This document shows, piece by piece, positions 8,146-16,409 of a stretch of 64,000 nt of DNA (within the stretch, counting starts at the first letter, position 1; each line of letters opens with the position of its first letter). The DNA comes from Clostridiaceae bacterium Marseille-Q4143 (GTDB taxonomy: Bacteria > Bacillota > Clostridia > Lachnospirales > Lachnospiraceae). Under the pieces are notes generated by a model. It saw only the letters and a program-made list of their open reading frames with translations. It did no database searches and was not told the DNA's origin. The stretch lies in assembly GCA_018228645.1 (NCBI GenBank), contig CP073693.1:434001-498000 (forward strand). The letters are read 5' to 3'. Made by a program: the position numbers and the translations under genes.

Positions 8146-9258
8146 CTAAGCAAGCAGTTCTGCTACCAGTTCTGCCCCGCTGATCATATCCTGTATATAG
8201 GTATATTCCTTGACAGAATGTGCCTCATACATACCGCTAGACAGGACGATGCCCTGGATGCCATGAAGGACAAAGTTATTATTATCGCTTCCGCCGAAGG
8301 TCTCGGTCAGGGTTCCGGCAAGTCCCAGTTTTTCACATGCCTCTTTAAAATGCGTAACTACCGGAGCATCCTTTGGGATGTCATAAGCAATAAGGCGGAT
8401 ATCCGGTGTTACCTCTACAGCTGCACCCACTTCTTCTGCTGCCTTCTCAAAAGTCCTGGTAAGCTGATCCATCAGCGCCAGTGCTTTTTCATGGCTGTAA
8501 CTGCGGATCTCGCCTTCGCAGGTACACAGTTCCGGGATAATGTTAGTTCCCTCGCCACCGGAAATCTTTCCGATATTCAGCGTCGAATCTTCATCCACCT
8601 GTCCCTGCTCGATCCGGCTGATGGCAAGGCTGACTGCTCGGATGGCATGAATGCCCTGCTCAGGCGCAAATCCGGCATGAGATGCTTTTCCATGCATCTT
8701 TACGGTAAAGGAAATGAGGGACGGTGCCCGAAGGGCTGCTGCTCCCGGTGCTCCGCCCATGTCGAGTACATAGGCTTCTTTTGCCTTCACCTGACTGAAA
8801 TCAAATGCATCCGTACCTTTAATATACAACTCCTCGGCAATGGGGAAGAGCACTTCGATATCCCGATAGGGAATCTTCTCTTCCTGTAAATGACGCACCG
8901 CTTCCAGAATTTCCACCAGCCCGGTCACATCATCCGCACCAAGAATGGTATCCTTGCCGCTCTCGATCTTGCCGGTTGCTTCATTAAGGAACATCTTCTT
9001 GCCAATTCCCGGACGCACCGTATCCATGTGTGCGGAGAACAAAATGGGGTCTCCCGGCAGGGTTCCTTTGAGATAGCCATATACATTTCCGGCTGTTCCA
9101 TCTTCCTTGGCTCCGGCATTGTCCTCACGGACTTCAAATCCAAGGACGGCCAGTTTCTCCTTCAGCCGATCCGCCATGTCTCTCTCTGCAAAACTCAGGG
9201 AATCAATGGAAATCAGTTCTTCAAACTCTTTTAAAATTCTGTCTTTTTTAATCATCAT
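8146..9258 (-). CDS. M20-family metallopeptidase, PepT-like
   Basis: 370 residues of the M20/M25 zinc peptidase family, resembling the tripeptidase T-like group. Visible metal and catalytic residues are FSAHMDTV (His, Asp), LGADDVTG, PIAEELYIKG (the catalytic Glu pair) and a late EAHSVKEY histidine. The dimerisation lid spans about residues 185-290. Two adjacent ATG codons (9258, 9255) follow AGGTGA. It probably trims small peptides in the cytoplasm. Twelve bases separate it from the C39-like gene upstream, indicating co-transcription. Confidence 0.88.
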   Translation of the reverse strand: MMIKKDRILKEFEELISIDSLSFAERDMADRLKEKLAVLGFEVREDNAGAKEDGTAGNVYGYLKGTLPGDPILFSAHMDTVRPGIGKKMFLNEATGKIESGKDTILGADDVTGLVEILEAVRHLQEEKIPYRDIEVLFPIAEELYIKGTDAFDFSQVKAKEAYVLDMGGAPGAAALRAPSLISFTVKMHGKASHAGFAPEQGIHAIRAVSLAISRIEQGQVDEDSTLNIGKISGGEGTNIIPELCTCEGEIRSYSHEKALALMDQLTRTFEKAAEEVGAAVEVTPDIRLIAYDIPKDAPVVTHFKEACEKLGLAGTLTETFGGSDNNNFVLHGIQGIVLSSGMYEAHSVKEYTYIQDMISGAELVAELLA

Positions 9259-9270
9259 CTGTCACCTGTG

Positions 9271-9891
9271 TTAGATAAAGTATTCGATCGTCTTCTCCGG
9301 TTCCAGCTTCGTCCGGCCATTGAAGAGAATCACCGCTTCCCGGCCCTCAAAAGGTCCCAGGGCATAGATGGTCTCCCCTTCCTGATTGAAATACTGCTCC
9401 GGCACCAGCCGGTTGCAACTGGTCTCACGGTCTGTCACCAGTAAAATATCCTGTTCGTTAAAAGGTTCCGCCCGATAATAGGGGTCAAACATTTCCACCA
9501 CACCATCATGCTCACCTGTGAGCAGCACATAATGAGGTTCATCAAGATAAAGCCGAACCACCACTGCACCGCCTCTGTGCAGGGCATCATTAATAAGACT
9601 CTCACTGCCCAGATAAACACTTTTTCCCGACAGATACTGGCTGCTCACCGGCAGGTTCCGGATCTCACCAAAGCCATTGAGCCAGTTGCTCAGAAACATC
9701 ATGGCTGCTCGCGAAGTGCCGCTTTTTCCCGGAATTCCTTCCGAGCCATAACAGTCCAGACAATAAAGCATGACATTTCTGATAATTTCCGGTAAGATTT
9801 CCTCCCGGTCAAAGAGATAGCTGATGGCATCCAGCATAGCGGTCGGACCGCAGTCGTATTCCGAAAGCTGATAGTGCAGAGGATTTTTCAT
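9271..9891 (-). CDS. Peptidase C39-like fold protein
   Basis: 206 residues without a signal peptide or membrane segment. The layout matches papain-like C39 domains: Gln8 and Cys14 in QLSEYDCGPT, His120 in EPHYVLLTG and Asp136 in MFDPYYR form a plausible catalytic set. It lacks an ABC transporter module, so it is not a bacteriocin exporter. Location between a C-S lyase and an M20 peptidase suggests peptide or thiol-conjugate turnover, which is inference. The C-terminal half (FNEQDILLVTDRETSCNRLVPEQY) is not recognised. Confidence 0.65.
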   Translation of the reverse strand: MKNPLHYQLSEYDCGPTAMLDAISYLFDREEILPEIIRNVMLYCLDCYGSEGIPGKSGTSRAAMMFLSNWLNGFGEIRNLPVSSQYLSGKSVYLGSESLINDALHRGGAVVVRLYLDEPHYVLLTGEHDGVVEMFDPYYRAEPFNEQDILLVTDRETSCNRLVPEQYFNQEGETIYALGPFEGREAVILFNGRTKLEPEKTIEYFI

Positions 9892-9909
9892 ATGTGTTCT
9901 TCCTTCCTG

Positions 9910-11088
9910 TTATCCCAGAGAATTCAAGGCTTTCGCCAGCCGGTCAAAGGCCTCCTTCAGCGTCGTTCTCGGGCACGCAATATTGATCCGCTCAAATCCT
10001 TCCCCGTCTGATCCAAAAATAGCACCACTGTCAAGCCACAGCTTTGCCTCCTTCGTAATCAGATGTTCCAGTTTTTCCTCCGGCAATCGAAGATCCCGGA
10101 AGTCAAGCCAGATCAGATAAGTGCCCTCCGGTTCAATCAAATGAATCCCCGGAAGATTTCTTTCTATATAATTTCTGGAAAAATCCAGATTTTCAAGTAA
10201 ATATTTCTTTAATTCTATAAGCCACGGCTCCCCTTCTTCATAGGCCGCCTGACATGCCACCAGTCCCAGCGTATTTAACTGGCTGTAACCAGCCTGATCA
10301 ATGGCTTTTTTGAAGGTCTTCCGAAGAGTTCTGTTCGGAATGAAAATGTTGGAGGTTTGAAGTCCTGCCAGATTGAAGGTCTTGCTGGGTGCCGTACAGG
10401 TAATGGAAATCTCCGCATATTTCGGATCCAGGTTTGCAAATACATGATGCTCATGCCCCGGCCAGGTAAAATCGCTGTGGATCTCATCGCTGACCACCAG
10501 CACATTGTGTTTCACACACAGATCTCCCACTCTTCGAAGTTCTTCCTCTGTCCAGACACGGCCTACCGGGTTATGAGGACTGCAGAGCAGGAATAATTTT
10601 ACCTGATGCTCCACTATTTTCTGCTCCAGATCCTCAAAGTCCATCTCGTAATGACCATTCACCAGCTTCAACGGGCTGTTCACCAGCTCTCTTCCGTTGT
10701 CTTTAATGGCCTCGCTGAACGGATAATAAACTGGCTGCTGCAGGAGCACTGCGTCTCCCTCTTTGGTGAATGCACGGACAGCAGCTGCAATGGCGAATAC
10801 CACCCCCGGCGTTTTTACCAGCCACTCCCGTTTTACCGTCCATCCGAAATGCTTCTCATACCAGCCTGCCAGTGCCTGAAAATAGCTGTCCTTTCCTTCG
10901 CTGTATCCGAAAATACCGTGAGCCACAGATCTTTGCAGGCGCTCCACAATCTCCGGCGCCGTCTGAAAATCCATATCTGCTACCCAGAGAGGCAGCTCCT
11001 CCTCGCTGTGTCCGCGTTCTCTTGCAAAATCATATTTCAGGCAGTTGGTGCCTTTTCTGTCAATTATTTTATCAAATTCATAAGCCAT
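9910..11088 (-). CDS. patB: PatB/MalY-type cystathionine beta-lyase
   Basis: 392 residues of fold-type I PLP enzyme. It has LPLWVADMDF at the N-terminus, the CSPHNPVGRVW substrate loop, VVSDEIHSDF and the Schiff-base lysine Lys236 in TAPSKTFNLAGLQ. PatB/MalY enzymes split C-S bonds of cystathionine or cysteine conjugates to give pyruvate, ammonia and a thiol. It starts five bases after the upstream cystathionine enzyme gene, so the pair forms a transsulfuration unit. Symbol by family resemblance only. Confidence 0.88.
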   Translation of the reverse strand: MAYEFDKIIDRKGTNCLKYDFARERGHSEEELPLWVADMDFQTAPEIVERLQRSVAHGIFGYSEGKDSYFQALAGWYEKHFGWTVKREWLVKTPGVVFAIAAAVRAFTKEGDAVLLQQPVYYPFSEAIKDNGRELVNSPLKLVNGHYEMDFEDLEQKIVEHQVKLFLLCSPHNPVGRVWTEEELRRVGDLCVKHNVLVVSDEIHSDFTWPGHEHHVFANLDPKYAEISITCTAPSKTFNLAGLQTSNIFIPNRTLRKTFKKAIDQAGYSQLNTLGLVACQAAYEEGEPWLIELKKYLLENLDFSRNYIERNLPGIHLIEPEGTYLIWLDFRDLRLPEEKLEHLITKEAKLWLDSGAIFGSDGEGFERINIACPRTTLKEAFDRLAKALNSLG

Positions 11089-11093
11089 ACTGC

Positions 11094-12245
11094 CTATTCT
11101 CCTTTCAGCGCCTGCGCAAGATCTTCGATGAGGTCGTCACCATTTTCAATACCTACAGACATTCTCAGGAAATTATCAGTGATGCCAAGACGCTCCCTGA
11201 TCTCTGCCGGTACATCTCCGTGGGTCTGCAGCATAGGATACGTAATCAGGGATTCCACCCCTCCCAGACTCTCTGCATAAGAAATGACTTTCACCCGCTC
11301 CAGAATCCGCTTTGCCGTCTCTGCCGTATCCGTGTGGAATGAAATCATACCGCCAAATCCTCTTGCCTGGCTTTTATTAATCTCATACCCTGGATGTTCC
11401 GGAAGTCCTACGTAATAAACCCCTTTGATCTCTGCCTGTTCCTTCAGCCAGTTGGCAATCTTCAAGGCATTTTCCTGCTGCCGCTCCATGCGGACAGACA
11501 GGGTCTTGATGCCGCGGATGAGCAGAAAGCTTTCAAAAGGTGACAGGCAGCCACCGGTGGTCTTGTAGATATACCGGATCTTGTCAGCCAGATCCTTGCT
11601 CGCTGAGCATAAAAAGCCTGCCAGTGCATCATTGTGGCCGCCCAGATACTTGGTTCCGCTGTGTACCACCAGGTCTGCTCCAAGATCAATGGGATTCTGG
11701 AAATAAGGGGAGAGGAACGTATTGTCCACAATGAGCAGAAGACCATATTTCTCTGCCAGCGCCTTCATAGCACGCAGATCTGTTACCTGCATGGTCGGGT
11801 TGCTTGGGGTCTCAATATAGAGGGCTTTTGTCTCTTTTTTAATGGCTTTCTCCACCAGTTCTGCATCTGCCGTGTTGACATAGGAAAATGTCAGGCCTCT
11901 GTTTGCTCCAATGGTACTGAAGATCCGGACAGAACCGCCATACAAATCCTCTGAGCATACAAAATGTGCTCCATTTTCAAACAGCTCCAGTAAGATAGAA
12001 AGGGCTGCCATACCACTGGCACATGCCACCGTATCATAAGCTTTTTCCAGGGAACTCACAATCCGCTCCAGTTCACTTCTGGTAGGGTTACTCTCTCTTG
12101 TATAATCAAATCCAGTGGACTGCCCCACACCCGGATGGGCAAAGGTCGCTGTCTGATATATCGGCGTTCCCATGGAACCATATGCATGCTCTCTCGTAAT
12201 TCCATCTTCTCCATGAATACATCGCGTCTCAATTCCGTATGCCAT
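11094..12245 (-). CDS. Cystathionine gamma-synthase / beta- or gamma-lyase (Cys/Met PLP family)
   Basis: 383 residues of the Cys/Met metabolism PLP family. It contains YTRESNPTR (phosphate and substrate contacts), ASGMAA, the YIETPSNPTM loop and the PLP lysine Lys199 in VVHSGTKYLGGHNDA. Sequence inspection alone does not separate MetB (cystathionine from an activated homoserine), MetC and gamma-lyase. Its promoter is a perfect sigma-A consensus with an overlapping palindrome, suggesting repression when sulfur is plentiful. It heads a five-gene same-strand run. Confidence 0.85.
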   Translation of the reverse strand: MAYGIETRCIHGEDGITREHAYGSMGTPIYQTATFAHPGVGQSTGFDYTRESNPTRSELERIVSSLEKAYDTVACASGMAALSILLELFENGAHFVCSEDLYGGSVRIFSTIGANRGLTFSYVNTADAELVEKAIKKETKALYIETPSNPTMQVTDLRAMKALAEKYGLLLIVDNTFLSPYFQNPIDLGADLVVHSGTKYLGGHNDALAGFLCSASKDLADKIRYIYKTTGGCLSPFESFLLIRGIKTLSVRMERQQENALKIANWLKEQAEIKGVYYVGLPEHPGYEINKSQARGFGGMISFHTDTAETAKRILERVKVISYAESLGGVESLITYPMLQTHGDVPAEIRERLGITDNFLRMSVGIENGDDLIEDLAQALKGE

Positions 12246-12285
12246 TGTATGTATGCCTCCTCATTTGTCTATATTTATAGACTAT

Positions 12286-12313
12286 ATAATTCCTATATAT
12301 TTAATAGGATTAT
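12286..12313 (-). promoter_or_regulatory. Candidate operator of the cystathionine-enzyme operon
   Basis: A near-palindrome, ATAATCCTAT / ATAGGAATTAT with a 7-base centre, begins in the -10 box and covers the transcription start. It resembles the TAGGAATTATA sequences at the cysK promoter, so the nearby Rrf2 regulator is the obvious candidate binder (inference). Confidence 0.5.
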
Positions 12314-12337
12314 ATCTTTTTGAAGTGGAGATGTCAA
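12309..12337 (-). promoter_or_regulatory. Perfect sigma-A promoter of the cystathionine-enzyme operon
   Basis: TTGACA (12332-12337), 17-base spacer, TATAAT (12309-12314) on the minus strand. Confidence 0.8.
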
Positions 12338-12462
12338 CATGGTTTTCCATCATTTAAGCAAGCGAAGGGCAGCCATGGGGCTGATGTGGCTTCTGTTGGC
12401 TCCGTCCTGAGTCTGAAATCTCCTCTACCGGCCCGCTGTGGGTCTGGAATGAAAAAATATCA

Positions 12463-12590
12463 AAAAAGTTCCTGTTCAGCTTACAGTTTATACAGCAAAA
12501 ATAGCTGATATGGGTCTATATTAAAATGCCTGAAACTCAGTTCCTCTTTTTCACAAAATAGCAGGAACAAAAGAGAAGGAAATTCAATAT
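12463..12590 (-). repeat. R2-related repeat, divergent copy C
   Basis: Matches copy B in order and spacing: AAAAAGTTCCTGTTCAGC, an A/T-rich CAGCAAAAATAGC segment, ATGGGTCTATATT, then an inner GTTCCT/AGGAAC pair. A 13 bp perfect outer inverted repeat, ATGGGTCTATATT against AATATAGACCCAT (12512-12589 region), gives the same nested GGGTCT-GTTCCT-AGGAAC-AGACCC layout. The rest of 12338-12462 shows nothing recognisable. Confidence 0.55.
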
Positions 12591-12700
12591 AGACCCATAC
12601 ATGCTAATTCAGAAATTCAAAAAACTATTCTATATCACAGAAGGACTTGCAGATCGTTTTGCCCTGACAGAAGACTACTCCGATACCCCGGTCAATCTGA

Positions 12701-12760
12701 TCAGACGCTGATGCCGCTGGCTCCTCCTGTAATCAGAACTGTTTTCTTCGTTGTGCTCAT
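12701..12760 (-). pseudogene. N-terminal stub of a short-chain dehydrogenase gene
   Basis: An AGGAGG site and ATG at 12760 lead into MSTTKKTVLITGGASGI, the classic nucleotide-binding start of a short-chain dehydrogenase. It breaks into ISV-stop after 19 codons. The following ~100 bases (12600-12700) contain short open stretches but no continuation of the family. It is read as a truncated remnant left by deletion. Confidence 0.6.
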
Positions 12761-12783
12761 TTGTCTTTCCTCCTGATTTTATA

Positions 12784-12835
12784 AAAAATGAGGCGGAGAT
12801 TATGGCATGTTTTTTCATGTGCATTCTCTCCGCCT
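12784..12835 (-). terminator. Terminator downstream of the cysK-metY-rrf2 operon
   Basis: Stem AGGCGGAGA/TCTCCGCCT (12791-12799, 12827-12835) with an inner ATG(G)CATG/CATG stem, followed on the minus strand by CATTTTTTAT. Confidence 0.75.
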
Positions 12836-12897
12836 TTTATATTCTATGCCTATTCAGAACCAATTCGCAAAACCGCCTCTAAGAGGCTTTGAACAGG

Positions 12898-13344
12898 TCA
12901 AATATAATACATTTCCTGTCCGCCTGACTGCCGCTCCTGAAAACTTTCCTCCAGGTCAGCCAGCGTCAGGTTTTGAAGAATCTGATCCAGTCCGTGATTG
13001 ACTCTATCCACAATATCTTCCTGTATGGTCTCCGCAATCCCGGCTGCGCTTTCTTCTGTCTTTGTCTCTTCATCATCCAGATAATAGGTTCCTTCCAGTG
13101 CCTGTATGATGGAGGCCACTGTAATACTGGAAGACGGATATTTCAGCAGATATCCACCCTGGGAGCCTTTGACGCTCTTCACAATTCCTGCCCGGCGCAG
13201 GCTGGCAAACACCTGCTCCAGATACTGGGGAGAGATCTCATTTCTCTCAGCAATACTTCCGAGTGCCACATGACCATTTTTCGAATTGACTGCCAGATCA
13301 ATGAGAGCCGCCACTCCGTATCTGCTTTTTTTGGAAAATTTCAT
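12898..13344 (-). CDS. Rrf2-family regulator, CymR-like
   Basis: 148 residues with an N-terminal winged helix (KFSKKSRYGVAALIDLA, SPQYLEQVFASLRRAGIVKS, GSQGGYLL). No cysteine is present, so it cannot carry the Fe-S cluster of IscR or NsrR; this fits the cluster-free CymR branch, which senses cysteine status together with CysK in Bacillus. It lies three bases after metY and shares an operon with cysK, matching that regulatory pair. Candidate targets are the two TAGGAATTATA-bearing promoters at 12286-12337 and 15692-15720. The role is inference from context. Confidence 0.8.
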   Translation of the reverse strand: MKFSKKSRYGVAALIDLAVNSKNGHVALGSIAERNEISPQYLEQVFASLRRAGIVKSVKGSQGGYLLKYPSSSITVASIIQALEGTYYLDDEETKTEESAAGIAETIQEDIVDRVNHGLDQILQNLTLADLEESFQERQSGGQEMYYI

Positions 13345-13347
13345 TCC

Positions 13348-14658
13348 TTACTGTACTGCCTTGAATGCCTCATCCAGGTCCTGAATAATATCGTCGATAT
13401 TCTCGGTACCGATGGAAAGACGGATGGTATTCGGTTTGATTCCCTGATCCAGAAGTTCTTCTTCTGTACACTGGCTGTGTGTGGTGGTCGCCGGGTGGAT
13501 GACCAGAGATTTCACATCTGCTACGTTAGCGAGCAGAGAGAACAGCTCCAGGTTATCGATGAAGTCTTTTGCTTTCTGTGCATCTCCCTTGATTTCGAAG
13601 GTGAAGATAGAACCGCCTCCGTTCGGGAAATATTTCTTATAAAGAGCCTGCTGCTGCGGGTCCTTGGATACCGACGGATGATGAACCGCCTCTACCTGCG
13701 GATGATTATTCAGATACTCTACCACCTTCAGTGCGTTCTGCACATGACGCTCTACACGAAGAGACAGAGTCTCAAGTCCCTGCAGGAAAATCCAGGAATG
13801 AATCGGAGAAATGGTAGCTCCGGTATCACGCAGAAGGATGGCACGGATCTTGGTTACGAATGCAGCCGGTCCTACTGCTTTGGTAAAGCTGATGCCATGA
13901 TAGCTCGGGTTCGGCTCTGTCAGTGATGGGAATTTTCCGGATGCCTCCCAGTCAAATTTACCACTGTCTACGATCACGCCGCCGATGGTGGTTCCATGTC
14001 CGCCGATGAATTTGGTTGCGGAATGAACAACAATATCTGCACCATACTCAATCGGACGAACCAGATACGGAGTAGCGAAGGTGCTGTCTACTACCAGCGG
14101 GATCTTATGTGCATGAGCAATCTTTGCGATTGCTTCAATATCAACGACATCAGAGTTCGGATTTCCAAGGGTCTCGATGTAAACTGCCTTGGTATTCTCT
14201 TTGATCGCTGCCTCTACCTCATCCAGATCGAAAATATTTACGAAAGTAGTCTCAACACCATATGCAGGAAGGGTATGCTCCAGGAGATTGAAGGTTCCAC
14301 CATAAATGTTCTTTGCAGATACGATATGGTCACCGCTCTGTGCCAGGTTCTCGATGGTGTAGGTAACTGCTGCTGCTCCGGATGCGACTGCCAGGGCTGC
14401 AACACCACCTTCCAGGGCTGCGATTCTCTGCTCGAAAACATCCTCTGTCGGGTTGGTCAGACGTCCGTAAATATTACCTGCATCTGCCAGACCAAATCTT
14501 GCTGCTGCATGATCGCAGTTGCGGAATACATAAGAAGAAGTCTGATAAATCGGTACTGCACGTGCGTCAGTTACCGGATCGGGAGCTTCCTGTCCTACGT
14601 GAAGCTGTAAGGTTTCAAATTTAAACTTTCTATCTGCTCTTTTGAGTTTCTCTGCCAT
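13348..14658 (-). CDS. metY: O-acetylhomoserine sulfhydrylase (MetY type)
   Basis: 436 residues, the length of O-acetylhomoserine aminocarboxypropyltransferases rather than the ~390 of MetB/MetC. Shows TLQLHVGQE at the N-terminus, YGRLTNPT, YIETLGNPNSD, and the PLP lysine Lys216 in VVHSATKFIGGHGTTIGG. It makes homocysteine (or methionine with methanethiol) directly from O-acetylhomoserine and sulfide. It is 46 bases downstream of cysK with no promoter evident between, and three bases before the Rrf2 regulator. Confidence 0.9.
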   Translation of the reverse strand: MAEKLKRADRKFKFETLQLHVGQEAPDPVTDARAVPIYQTSSYVFRNCDHAAARFGLADAGNIYGRLTNPTEDVFEQRIAALEGGVAALAVASGAAAVTYTIENLAQSGDHIVSAKNIYGGTFNLLEHTLPAYGVETTFVNIFDLDEVEAAIKENTKAVYIETLGNPNSDVVDIEAIAKIAHAHKIPLVVDSTFATPYLVRPIEYGADIVVHSATKFIGGHGTTIGGVIVDSGKFDWEASGKFPSLTEPNPSYHGISFTKAVGPAAFVTKIRAILLRDTGATISPIHSWIFLQGLETLSLRVERHVQNALKVVEYLNNHPQVEAVHHPSVSKDPQQQALYKKYFPNGGGSIFTFEIKGDAQKAKDFIDNLELFSLLANVADVKSLVIHPATTTHSQCTEEELLDQGIKPNTIRLSIGTENIDDIIQDLDEAFKAVQ

Positions 14659-14704
14659 TGGTTTTATTACCTTTCTTTTCTATGTTCGTATGGGATTTCG
14701 TAAA

Positions 14705-15637
14705 TTATTCTGCGAACAGCGGAGTGGAGTAATATCTGTCACCATTGTCCGGAAGCAGTGCTACGATGGTCTTTCCTTTATTCTCCGGTCTCTTCGCCAG
14801 CTGGATAGCTGCCTGAAGAGCTGCTCCGGAAGAAATACCTACCAGCACGCCTTCATGTTTTGCAAGGAGCTTTCCGCCTGCGAATGCGTCGTCATTCTCA
14901 ATCGGAATAATTTCATCATATACTTTGGTGTTCAGTACATCCGGCACAAATCCTGCACCGATACCCTGAATCTTGTGAGGACCGCTCTTTCCTTCAGAGA
15001 GAACCGGAGAAGTTGCCGGCTCAACTGCCACGATCTTCACATCTGGTTTCTGGGATTTCAGATACTCGCCAACTCCGGTAAGAGTTCCGCCGGTGCCTAC
15101 GCCTGCTACAAAGATGTCTACATTTCCGTCGGTATCGTTCCAGATCTCCGGACCGGTTGTCTTCTTGTGTGCTGCCGGGTTGGCCGGGTTTACAAACTGT
15201 CCCGGGATGAAGCTGTTGGGAATCTCTTTGGAAAGCTCTTCTGCTTTCGCAATGGCTCCCTTCATTCCTTTGGCTCCTTCGGTCAGAACCAGCTCAGCGC
15301 CATAAGCTTTCAGGATGTTTCTTCTCTCCACGCTCATGGTCTCCGGCATGGTAAGAATGATTCTGTATCCTTTGGCTGCTGCGATGGATGCAAGTCCGAT
15401 ACCTGTATTTCCAGAGGTCGGTTCGATGATGACAGAGCCTTCTTTCAGAATTCCTTTCTCCTCGGCATCCTCGATCATGGCCTTCGCAATACGGTCCTTT
15501 ACGCTTCCGGCCGGATTAAAATACTCAAGCTTTACCAGAATCTTTGCTTCCAGGCCAAGCTCTTTTTCCACATTTACGACTTCTACCAGCGGGGTGTTTC
15601 CAATCAGTCCAAGTGTTCCCTTGTAGATGTTTGCCAT
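14705..15637 (-). CDS. cysK: Cysteine synthase (O-acetylserine sulfhydrylase)
   Basis: 310 residues of fold-type II PLP enzyme. The PLP lysine is Lys47 in [11 protein letters not shown], followed by the [10 protein letters not shown] substrate loop and the glycine-rich [11 protein letters not shown] phosphate cradle. It forms cysteine from O-acetylserine and sulfide. First gene of the operon cysK-metY-rrf2, with AGGAGG before the ATG. In Bacillus, CysK also acts as corepressor of CymR; the arrangement here would suit that but it is not shown by sequence. Confidence 0.93.
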   Translation of the reverse strand: MANIYKGTLGLIGNTPLVEVVNVEKELGLEAKILVKLEYFNPAGSVKDRIAKAMIEDAEEKGILKEGSVIIEPTSGNTGIGLASIAAAKGYRIILTMPETMSVERRNILKAYGAELVLTEGAKGMKGAIAKAEELSKEIPNSFIPGQFVNPANPAAHKKTTGPEIWNDTDGNVDIFVAGVGTGGTLTGVGEYLKSQKPDVKIVAVEPATSPVLSEGKSGPHKIQGIGAGFVPDVLNTKVYDEIIPIENDDAFAGGKLLAKHEGVLVGISSGAALQAAIQLAKRPENKGKTIVALLPDNGDRYYSTPLFAE

Positions 15638-15691
15638 TTTCTATTCCTCCTATAATTCCTATTCACATACTATGTTTTATTTGATGATGCA

Positions 15692-15720
15692 ATTATATCC
15701 CTATATTTCCTATTTGTCAA
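15692..15720 (-). promoter_or_regulatory. Perfect sigma-A promoter of cysK with regulator-like spacer
   Basis: TTGACA (15715-15720), 17-base spacer AATAGGAAATATAGGGA, TATAAT (15692-15697). A further AATAGGAATTATAGGAGG sits at the ribosome site. These echo the operator at 12286-12313. Confidence 0.8.
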
Positions 15721-15740
15721 CTATGTTTTATTACTTTTTT

Positions 15741-15826
15741 CTATGTTTTTTGTCTGATCCTTGTTGCTGGGGCTATATCAAGTCTATGTTTTTGTCTGAT
15801 TCTTGCTGCTGGGGCTATATCAAATT
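15741..15826. repeat. Tandem duplication of a 43-base unit
   Basis: Two nearly identical units, 15741-15783 and 15784-15826, each reading CTATGTTTTT...GCTGGGGCTATATCAA. They lie upstream of the cysK promoter and abut R2 copy D. No coding content is seen. Confidence 0.75.
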
Positions 15827-15905
15827 CTTGCCGGAAAAATTCCTGAGAAATCAAATTTGGAAGGAATTTTGTCAGGCTCAGGTCAGATTGAGACCCACAG
15901 CTGCC
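15827..15905 (+). repeat. R2-related repeat, partial copy D
   Basis: Hairpin AAAATTCCT/AGGAATTTT followed by TTGAGACCCACAG, matching the middle of copy A (hairpin, then TCGAGACCCACAG). The right half is replaced by the R1 element. Confidence 0.45.
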
Positions 15906-15937
15906 TGCGAGTTCGGCGGTATCGGCTCGTGGTGGTG

Positions 15938-16234
15938 CGCGGTGAAATCTCGCCCGCTTGGGTATATGTACTCCGTGCAAGCTTAAAAACCCAATCCTCT
16001 TTCGATATCTGGGATTTTGAGGGTTTTATGCCGCTTGCGCAGAGGCAGTTGGGCAGATAGATCTGTTCTATGGCACTGGCACCCATTATGATAAGAATTG
16101 TTGGATGTATTGGGAAGTTTCATGGCTATCTGCCCGAGGCAGCTTCTGGAAAGCACCATATAATGGCTAAAAAGGCGGTTTCAAAGCGCCTAGCCAATCA
16201 CCACCGGGCGACAGGGAAAATCTCTGTTCTATAT
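15938..16234 (+). repeat. R1 element, copy 1 (candidate structured RNA or small mobile repeat)
   Basis: About 296 bases nearly identical to copy 2 at 17733-18028 and recognisably related to copy 3 near 35656-35990. Internal stems: GCTTG/CAAGC around a 17-base loop with ATGTACTCCGTG (15956-15982), AAAACCC/GGGTTTT (15985-16027), a perfect 10 bp GGGCAGATAG/CTATCTGCCC (16051-16135), and GGCG/CGCC (16174-16190). A 143-codon frame starting at 16070 is broken in copy 2 and absent in copy 3, so the element is probably non-coding. 16235-16365 holds nothing recognisable beyond a small GGAGC/GCTCC hairpin. Confidence 0.75.
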
Positions 16235-16365
16235 GCCCACGCAAAAGGTTCCTATGGCGGATGGGCCAGAACTCATGTAAATAATCTGGAAAGAAGAAAG
16301 TTTGTTATGGCGCGTGGTAATGGAATGGCAGGATTCAGTGGAATGCCGGAGCAGACGCTCCGACG

Positions 16366-16402
16366 CAAAAAGTCCGGAAGACCTCACGATCTTCCGGACT
16401 TT
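16366..16402 (-). terminator. Terminator of the Rpn-family gene
   Basis: AAAGTCCGGAAGA/TCTTCCGGACTTT stem with a 7-base loop and TTTTTG on the minus strand. Confidence 0.85.
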
Positions 16403-16409
16403 CTGTTAT

